Shown here one piece after another: positions 53,064-59,025 of a stretch of 59,025 bases of DNA (position 1 is the stretch's first letter; every line of letters begins with the position of its first letter). The stretch lies in NCBI GenBank assembly GCA_947372355.1, contig CANBTI010000010.1:1-59025 (forward strand), in the 5' to 3' direction. Below the pieces are notes generated by a model that saw nothing but the letters and a program-made list of their open reading frames with translations, was not told the DNA's origin and searched no databases. The position numbers were made by a program, and so were the translations under genes. The DNA is from Bdellovibrionales bacterium (GTDB lineage: Bacteria; Bdellovibrionota; UBA1018; CAIMNF01).

Positions 53064-54209
53064 TTAAATCACTACAGAATCGGAACCCGACTCAGCAATG
53101 TTGTTGGAATTTCGTTGGATTGCATTCGATGAAACGAAAATCTCCCAGAGTGAATCCACTACATCCTCATTCTTATGAACGTAACGCTCAGTGGAACGAG
53201 AATCGCGATGGCCAAGCATCATTGATACCAATCTTGAGTTAGCTCCTCTTCCAATAAGCCTTGTTGCGAAAGTATGCCTGAGATCGTGCATGCGTATTTC
53301 CGTAACGCCTGAAGCCCTACAAGCGATTCTTAGATCGCGCGCAAGATGTTTCATAGAGATACCACTAAAGACTTCCATGCTTTTAGATATTGGAGTTCCA
53401 GTTAAACTCTTTAATTCCATCAAAGCTTCTTTTGCTTCAGGGAGTAAAGGAATGATTCTGGTTTCACCGTTCTTCGTTCCTTCGAATATTGAACCGGTGG
53501 TTTGGCATTTCGTTCTACGAACATGAACCTTGCCACCATTCGAACTGAATTCAATATCGATCCATCGAAGCCCCGCCAACTCTCCAGCACGAAGCCCAGA
53601 GTAAACAGCAAATTTCCATACCAAATAAAGTGAATTGGATTGAACCTTGGGATGAGAAAGAAACTGTTTGATTTCATTTTCACACCATACTTTTGCTGGC
53701 GATGGATTTTGTTTCGGTGGTTTCACCACGATCACTCTTGTGTCGGTAACCAATCCACGCTCAGCCGCTTCTTTGAAAGCTTGCTTGAAAGTATGAAAAA
53801 TAGTTCGACGGTAAGTTGCCGAGATTTTCAAATTCGATTCTAGAGAAGATCGAAACCGATGTACAGTATAGAGATCAATTTCTGCCATCTTTCTTTTTTC
53901 GAAAAATGGTGTGAAATAATTTCTCACAATGCCTTCATATCGTTCTTTAGTTTTTGGTCGAACTGCATTCTCTTTAACCAAACATTCAAAGCAGAACTCA
54001 ACGAATGTAAGATCAGTATGATACACACCCATTTGAATTCTTTCATAAGCCCCTTTTGCCCAAAGGCAAGCATGTTCCTTAATTGCAAATCCTTGCTTTC
54101 TTAATTGACCACCTCTCCCATCGGGAACGGAAGCAGCCCATTTTGTATTTTGATTTTTGCCAGTGATGTATGAATTTACATACTGACTAAAGATTTTGTT
54201 TTTAGACAT
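53064..54209 (-). CDS. Tyrosine-type site-specific integrase
   Basis: A 381-residue recombinase. An N-terminal AP2-like arm-binding part (about 1-65) is followed by a SAM-like core-binding domain (70-165) and the catalytic domain. The active-site residues are R in YSGLRAGELAGLRW, H-x-x-R in MHDLRHTFATRLIG, H in MMLGHRDSRST and the tyrosine in TERYVHKN. The gene ends 15 bases from tRNA-Glu. Its ATG overlaps the stop of the HTH gene (TAATG), so the two are coupled. Confidence 0.95.
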   Translation of the reverse strand: MSKNKIFSQYVNSYITGKNQNTKWAASVPDGRGGQLRKQGFAIKEHACLWAKGAYERIQMGVYHTDLTFVEFCFECLVKENAVRPKTKERYEGIVRNYFTPFFEKRKMAEIDLYTVHRFRSSLESNLKISATYRRTIFHTFKQAFKEAAERGLVTDTRVIVVKPPKQNPSPAKVWCENEIKQFLSHPKVQSNSLYLVWKFAVYSGLRAGELAGLRWIDIEFSSNGGKVHVRRTKCQTTGSIFEGTKNGETRIIPLLPEAKEALMELKSLTGTPISKSMEVFSGISMKHLARDLRIACRASGVTEIRMHDLRHTFATRLIGRGANSRLVSMMLGHRDSRSTERYVHKNEDVVDSLWEIFVSSNAIQRNSNNIAESGSDSVVI

Positions 54210-54463
54210 TAGACACCTCTTTTTAGTTGGTGCTTCTGCCCTAGCCGATTTTTCAAAGAACTATACTTATCAGGTGCTTTATTCGCATTTTGTTCCAAAG
54301 ATCGCAATACTTCGTTTCGATCAAAACGAACAACTCGACCTAATTGGAAATATTTGATTTTTTCATTTTTGACCCAATAACGAATTGTCCATGGATGTAT
54401 ATTTAAAAATATTGCGAGCTGATTAGTAGTTAGTAAGCCCTCTGGAATATTTAATTTATTCAT
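54209..54463 (-). CDS. Excisionase-like helix-turn-helix protein
   Basis: An 84-residue DNA-binding protein with a MerR-type HTH: LLTTNQLAIFLNIHPWTIRY followed by the wing LGRVVRFDRNEVLRSLE. This is the usual excisionase/helix-turn-helix 17 pattern that selects excision over integration. The C-terminus is basic. It overlaps the integrase start by one base (TAATG). Confidence 0.8.
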   Translation of the reverse strand: MNKLNIPEGLLTTNQLAIFLNIHPWTIRYWVKNEKIKYFQLGRVVRFDRNEVLRSLEQNANKAPDKYSSLKNRLGQKHQLKRGV

Positions 54464-54505
54464 TTGTATTTCCTTAATTCTATAAATCGTTCTTTAATAC
54501 TAATG

Positions 54506-56923
54506 CTAGAATTTAGGTTGAAATTGCTCATCGTTTAAGTCATCTGTTTTTCCTTGATTATAACTATAGTTTTCCGAAAGTAAGTTTGAGAAACTAATTG
54601 AATCTATTACTTTAATGCCAGACCAAACCCTACTTCTGATTTTTTGGCCTTTAATTCTGATTACTACCCTAGCATTTGAACTATATTCAGCTTCGGGGAA
54701 CTTTCTTCTAACTTCATCACAAAAAGTTCGGTCGCTTTGCTTAGAATAACCGTGCATCTTACACCACGATGAGTAAGCTTCATATAAATCTGCAGTACAT
54801 ATTTGGTTTACTTGATCTCCAACAACTATATTTTCTTCAAGAAACCTAGACGCAGGATTTAGCTCTTTGCGGTAAATACTTTTTGAAAGAATACTGATCC
54901 TTGGCTCATGCCAATAGTTCCGTTTTAATAATCTACTAAGACCAACTAATGCCCAATTAAATACACCATGAAGTTCTCCTGAACTTTCCCAGAAGCTTGG
55001 GTCGACCAATCGCCTATCTTGTTTACTTGGATCAAGAATTTGAACATTCATAGGAATTAAAAAAATACGTCTAAAAAGTGCATCTGACTTATCCCTAAAA
55101 TGAGGCAAATTATTCGTAGCAAATACAAGCTTTGCAGTTGGAATCATTTCAATTGGATCCCGATGTTTGCGTTCAATCGTCATGAAATCGCCTGATATAT
55201 ATTGTTTTAAAACGCCTTCCTCAGCCTTTGAAACTTCGCCAAGTTCAGCAACAATATTTGCATACTTTCCCATTGTTGCAGCTAATGGAAAAGTTCTAAC
55301 TGGTGAAAATGCTTCAAGTCCTACAGCCGAAACATTTTCCTTTCCTAGCATGCATCTAAGAACAGTAAGAATTACAGACTTTCCATTTGCACCTTCGCCT
55401 TTAAAAAATGCCATAATATTAAAACTGGAATCTTTAGTAAGACAAAGCCCAAAAAACTCTTGAATTCCTCTCTGCAAATCCTCGTCTGGTACCATCTCAT
55501 TTAAAAAATTCAGCCAAATCTCACTTTTAGCTAATGGATCATAATCATATTCGAGTGCAGTAAGAGTAAAATACTTTGGACAATTCGGGATCAGAAGTGT
55601 TTTTGATTCGGAGGTTTTTAAATACTCATCAACACGAAATAAGTGAGATTTTAATGAAATCAAACGCTCATCTTTACAAAAATGTTGATCAATCCAAAAA
55701 GGACTTTCAGTAAATGGAATTATTCCAATACCCTGCAAATGCAACATAACTGATTTTGAGAATGCCGAAATTGAACTGTGAGGAATTTTTTGTTCTTGAA
55801 TGTATCGGACAATCATTCCATTGACCCATGCACTTTGCTTGGGAACATATTTATTTTGTTCCCAGAAATACCAATCATCACGATAAAAACGAATTGGGGC
55901 ACCAAAACTTTCTTGAAATGCGTGCGCCACAATTTTTGGGTTTGCAGATACGGATTTAGTACAATGTCTAATAATTATCTCAATATCAATTTTTTCCAAA
56001 ATAGAACTAAGATTTAATTCAGTACAATGACTATGTTGGCATTTAAATGCTACAATTCGGCCATGTTTTATCAGCAAGCTTGAAGATGAATCTAACCTAA
56101 ACTCAGAACTATGCTGAGTATAATTAGGACATTGCACATCAATTCGGTCGTTGGCTTTTATGGCATAAGGTATGTTCATTTCATCAAAAAATGTACAAAA
56201 ATCAAACGATTTTGGATTTTTTTTAATTCCCCTTGATTTAAAAAAACTAGAAAATAATCTAACTTGTGAAGTATCATCTTCGGAGCGTTCACTTTTTTCT
56301 GTTTTTTTCTCTTTAAAACTCTCTCTTGTATCGGCGTGTGCTATTAATAAGGTTAATTCATCAAACTTATTTTCATTAGCCTCTAAGATATAGACCAAAA
56401 ATGGATCGTCAATGTTCTTTAAATGATACGTTCCGGCAAGTCTCATCACGCGAGGCAAATCACAAACTGCCTGATCTGTATTTAAATATTTTGCAATTAT
56501 TTTTTGAGTTCTCTCAAAAGACAATAAAGATTGGCCATCTATAGCAACAAAATATCCATGCACTCCATTTTTACTTTGAATAATAAAAGTAGGCTTAATT
56601 GGCAATTCAGGCAGCACTCCACCATCTTGATCAAAAAAGTAGGCTGAAACAGATTTTACATTTTCCTTTTTTCTTCCATTTAGATCGCCTTTATTAACCA
56701 TAATGAAAATTCCATAACCATTTTGATTTAATTTTATAATTTTAGGCCAAAGATCATCTATTGTTCCATGAAAATGATGTGGTTTATTTGGACCGGGGGT
56801 TTTTTTACAATCACGAAATACCTGTATTGTTACTTGTGCATTCTTATCACCTCGTAGGTGAAACACATGCATTTTCGCCATTTCCTTATTCAATGATAGA
56901 TTTAGATATTTTAACTCACTCAC
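54506..56923 (-). CDS. Primase-polymerase / D5-type helicase replication protein
   Basis: An 805-residue fusion. Residues 35-185 look like a RepB-type archaeo-eukaryotic primase: acidic FFDQDGG (D98, D100), SKNGVHGYF (H122) and CDLPRVMRLAGTYHLKN. A possible zinc site follows (CPNYTQH near 265, FKCQHSHC near 295). Residues 480-630 form an SF3 helicase: Walker A KGEGANGKS (S516), sensor FATNNLPHFR, arginine finger LFRRIFLIP. The last 100 residues are a winged-helix D5 C-domain (TFCDEVRRKFPEAEYSS). It would start autonomous replication of the element. GTG start preceded by GGAGA. Confidence 0.88.
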   Translation of the reverse strand: MSELKYLNLSLNKEMAKMHVFHLRGDKNAQVTIQVFRDCKKTPGPNKPHHFHGTIDDLWPKIIKLNQNGYGIFIMVNKGDLNGRKKENVKSVSAYFFDQDGGVLPELPIKPTFIIQSKNGVHGYFVAIDGQSLLSFERTQKIIAKYLNTDQAVCDLPRVMRLAGTYHLKNIDDPFLVYILEANENKFDELTLLIAHADTRESFKEKKTEKSERSEDDTSQVRLFSSFFKSRGIKKNPKSFDFCTFFDEMNIPYAIKANDRIDVQCPNYTQHSSEFRLDSSSSLLIKHGRIVAFKCQHSHCTELNLSSILEKIDIEIIIRHCTKSVSANPKIVAHAFQESFGAPIRFYRDDWYFWEQNKYVPKQSAWVNGMIVRYIQEQKIPHSSISAFSKSVMLHLQGIGIIPFTESPFWIDQHFCKDERLISLKSHLFRVDEYLKTSESKTLLIPNCPKYFTLTALEYDYDPLAKSEIWLNFLNEMVPDEDLQRGIQEFFGLCLTKDSSFNIMAFFKGEGANGKSVILTVLRCMLGKENVSAVGLEAFSPVRTFPLAATMGKYANIVAELGEVSKAEEGVLKQYISGDFMTIERKHRDPIEMIPTAKLVFATNNLPHFRDKSDALFRRIFLIPMNVQILDPSKQDRRLVDPSFWESSGELHGVFNWALVGLSRLLKRNYWHEPRISILSKSIYRKELNPASRFLEENIVVGDQVNQICTADLYEAYSSWCKMHGYSKQSDRTFCDEVRRKFPEAEYSSNARVVIRIKGQKIRSRVWSGIKVIDSISFSNLLSENYSYNQGKTDDLNDEQFQPKF

Positions 56924-57134
56924 GACTTCTCCCTACTTCTTAAGAAACCAAAAAATGATTTTCCTTAGATATTTTTTAATTTTCTCAGACTAAATTGTCT
57001 GCGATATGGAGAATATAGGTGGAATTAAGACCAAAACTTTACCTAAAAACTTTGAGTACCCCACCGGTCAGACAATGGGTTGAAAACATTGAAGCTTTTT
57101 AGATAAAATAATTATTATTTCTAGGGGTCGTAAA

Positions 57135-57851
57135 CTATTTTAACCTAAGTTTTTCTTTAATTATAGAGCCGTAATTTGTCGTAAATGTCAGTTCAGAAGG
57201 CAATTTAATCTCGCTTTCATTCTTGAGTTTAATTTTAGGCCAATCTTTTTTAAGGTCTTTGTAAAAAGGTGCGATCTTAAATTTATTTTCTTTTGAAAAC
57301 CATCCGCGGGGTTTTTCTGTTTTCGCCTTGTAATAGTTTATTGCTAAATCCAACAATTCCAGTTTGTTTAAACTTGAATTTCTACTAATTAACTTTCCCT
57401 GATTAATTTTTACTGATTTTATTACTAACGCCAGATCGTCTTTTGATATAGATAGCATTGAAAGGTTCACATCAAATACAATCGAATTTTTAATTAATTC
57501 TGTAAGTTTAAATTCTTCGCACAAAAAATCAAACTCATTAGTCGGAATATCTTTTCTATTTTGAAAATATTTATACAATATTTTTGCTGATAAAAATGCG
57601 TAGGCGGTACCCTCTTCCCACCGTCTGGAATTATTCATATAGCTCTCGGGGGCAGAGACTTCTACAGAAGTCTGGATTGAATTCTGAAAAACGGCGAGAA
57701 CAACTACATTTACAGTTACGCCTAATTGATGAGCCACTTGACCAAGAGAGATATAATCACCTATGCGACTACAGACGCTTATACTTTCGGAATACAGTTC
57801 ATCCTCTATAGAAGAATGAATCCTAAAAATAGACTTTTTTTCTTTGTTCAT
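57135..57851 (-). CDS. Element-encoded protein of unknown function with possible HTH
   Basis: A 238-residue soluble protein. Residues 35-56 (ISLGQVAHQLGVTVNVVVLA) look like a helix-turn-helix. The middle is helical, and the end is basic with strands (PSELTFTTNYGSIIKEKL). No family recognised. ATG at 57851 is taken; a GTG lies two codons upstream, and neither has a clear ribosome binding site. A palindrome lies about 110 bases upstream. The gap of 210 bases to the replication gene may hold its promoter. Confidence 0.55.
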   Translation of the reverse strand: MNKEKKSIFRIHSSIEDELYSESISVCSRIGDYISLGQVAHQLGVTVNVVVLAVFQNSIQTSVEVSAPESYMNNSRRWEEGTAYAFLSAKILYKYFQNRKDIPTNEFDFLCEEFKLTELIKNSIVFDVNLSMLSISKDDLALVIKSVKINQGKLISRNSSLNKLELLDLAINYYKAKTEKPRGWFSKENKFKIAPFYKDLKKDWPKIKLKNESEIKLPSELTFTTNYGSIIKEKLRLK

Positions 57852-57958
57852 ACACACGTGGCACAGCTAAAATGGTTTTTTATAAAAATACATACTATAA
57901 CCAAATGAATTATAAGTAAAAAGGAACATATCTGTGTTGGTGTGTTATTCACCGCTAA

Positions 57959-57971
57959 ATATACAGTATAT
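57959..57971. promoter_or_regulatory. Palindrome ATATACAGTATAT, possible operator
   Basis: A perfect 13-base palindrome in the 221-base AT-rich gap between two unknown genes of the element. It is shaped like a repressor site and contains a TATACT -10-like sequence on the minus strand, pointing to the gene at 57135. Confidence 0.35.
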
Positions 57972-58072
57972 CACCTAACAATTAATATATTGAATCTGAG
58001 CTACTCTTATTATGTAAACTAAAGGCTAATTACGTTAAATTTCAAGAGTTTATTAAAACCGAGAATCACAAC

Positions 58073-59025
58073 CTATTCAACCAAAAGCCGTTTTAAATGT
58101 GACTCTGTGATTTTTTTGTTACCCAAAAGAATATATGCGTCTGGGAACTGAGTTTTGATTTTGGCCTCATATTGATCATTTAGTTTTACTTTTTCATCCT
58201 CACCACACTCTTTGGATACACTTAAATAATAGCCTTCTTCAGTTTCATTAACTATAAATCCAATTTTTTTTGCTTCTGATAATATTATTGATATTTTATC
58301 ATTCAACTCTAACAACTCTTGTCTAATCATCGCACTGAGCTTAGCAGGAGAAACAACTTCAGGGTGATGAGAATAAATAAAATATCTAATTACTGATCTC
58401 TGCATCTCTTGCCACGTAACAGATTTCCTAAGTTCTTCAATCCATTCATCAACTTTTTCTTTACTTTCCATTTGGTATTTTTCATACCCCAGCCTAAATT
58501 CATTTTCCAAAACAATACCATCTTTTACTCGATAATTTTTACCCGAATATCCTGATAAATAATCATTTAGTGTCTTAAAAAGAATTTTATTGTCATCAAA
58601 AGCATACAAACACTCATTAATACCGTCCCCATCATTATCTGGAACACTACTGTAATAAGTAAATTCTTTTTTACTTGGATTAATCCACACGACAACCCTA
58701 TACCCATTTGAATTTGAGAGCACAAATCTATCGGGATTTCCTGTATGGATTGGTAAATTTTCACCGAGAAATTGACTACCCTCAACTCGAAGCTGAATTA
58801 TCTGTTCTTTACTCAACTCAAGATGAGAAATCTTAAATTGCATTTCTTTTAATTTTTCAGGCATTTCGTTTTTAAACTTTTTTGCCTTTAGATATGAATA
58901 TGTTACATCAACCACAGTAATCCAGCTCAATGCAGATCCCAATCCCAGTGAAAATATCAGGTACCAAACAATATCAAATATAGTTAATGGATCAGTTCCA
59001 GTGTAACCACCGTCTATCCACTTAT
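58073..59025 (-). CDS. Membrane-anchored unknown protein, cut by window end
   Basis: The frame stays open to the edge (no stop for at least 27 codons beyond TTG 58942), so the start is outside. The visible part begins with a soluble stretch, a hydrophobic segment (FDIVWYLIFSLGLGSALSWI), then about 270 soluble residues. PDNDGDGINE is a calcium-loop-like DxDxDG motif. The C-terminus is mixed helix and strand (YILLGNKKITESHLKRLL). No family recognised. It lies 215 bases upstream of the gene at 57135. Confidence 0.6.
   Translation of the reverse strand, partial: KWIDGGYTGTDPLTIFDIVWYLIFSLGLGSALSWITVVDVTYSYLKAKKFKNEMPEKLKEMQFKISHLELSKEQIIQLRVEGSQFLGENLPIHTGNPDRFVLSNSNGYRVVVWINPSKKEFTYYSSVPDNDGDGINECLYAFDDNKILFKTLNDYLSGYSGKNYRVKDGIVLENEFRLGYEKYQMESKEKVDEWIEELRKSVTWQEMQRSVIRYFIYSHHPEVVSPAKLSAMIRQELLELNDKISIILSEAKKIGFIVNETEEGYYLSVSKECGEDEKVKLNDQYEAKIKTQFPDAYILLGNKKITESHLKRLLVE

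Larger units (their letters stand above)
53049..59025. mobile_element. Left end of an integrative element at tRNA-Glu
   Basis: After tRNA-Glu come a tyrosine integrase, an excisionase-like HTH protein, a primase-polymerase/D5 helicase fusion and two unknown proteins, all on the minus strand and AT-richer by eye than the chromosome to the left. The set fits a satellite, plasmid-like integrative element or phage-inducible island. The right end and any capsid, conjugation or cargo genes are outside the window, so the type cannot be settled. Confidence 0.8.

Overview
The window reads as a stretch of a moderately AT-rich, Gram-negative chromosome. The gene set (lipopolysaccharide transport genes, rpoN, Mpl peptidoglycan recycling, a YkuD L,D-transpeptidase, a long coiled-coil protein, an HNH endonuclease of a kind often found as paralogs, a stand-alone tryptophan 2,3-dioxygenase) suggests a Bdellovibrionota-like bacterium, possibly a predator or relative. 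This is inferred from gene families only; there is no rRNA to confirm it. Genes are very tightly packed, with many ATGA/TAATG start-stop overlaps and several convergent pairs that overlap tail to tail.

Layout. 0-6.2 kb: a possible HNH-family remnant, an intact HNH endonuclease with an apparently leaderless promoter, an aminotransferase plus two-subunit CoA-transferase operon, a PAS histidine kinase and a small DUF1304 membrane protein. 6.2-12.1 kb (minus strand): a macromolecular-synthesis cluster rpsU / secreted hydrolase / yqeY / dnaG / rpoD, closed by a strong terminator, with a folded GGA-loop element beyond it. 12.2-17.8 kb (plus): an LptC-LptA fusion, lptB, rpoN, tryptophan 2,3-dioxygenase and a kynureninase-like enzyme. 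17.8-28 kb: secreted proteins of unknown function, a copper ATPase split by a dnaX-type slippery sequence, small membrane proteins (one with an in-frame TGA), a LysR regulator, a methyltransferase, tRNA-Pro, FecR, RDD and EamA proteins. 28-31.8 kb: a likely small RNA gene, then an HDOD / histidine kinase / NtrC-type regulator operon.

31.8-43.7 kb (minus): a long run of housekeeping and envelope genes: an RsmB-family methyltransferase, pyk, a coiled-coil protein, mpl, a methyltransferase, a hot-dog protein, a beta-lactamase-fold hydrolase, an FAD oxidoreductase, an L,D-transpeptidase, a DPM1-like glycosyltransferase, ssb and a zinc-ribbon membrane protein. 43.8-47.9 kb (plus): an operon of an Rsm22-like methyltransferase, an atypical phosphatidylserine decarboxylase and three uncharacterised proteins (HDOD-like, STAS-like plus coiled coil, small helical). 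47.9-52.8 kb (minus): a transglutaminase-elicitor-like secreted protein, a c-type heme protein, rsmB and sppA.

52.9 kb to the end: tRNA-Glu is followed directly by a tyrosine integrase, an excisionase-like HTH protein, a primase-polymerase/D5 helicase fusion, an unknown protein and a membrane-anchored unknown protein cut by the window edge. This is the left end of an integrative element; its right end is outside the window.

The most striking observation is the copA locus. A single-HMA reading frame of 80 codons ends two codons after the heptamer A AAA AAG in an A9 run, and the ATPase body lies in the -1 frame with no stop between. This arrangement would make both a CopZ-like chaperone and a full CopA from one gene.
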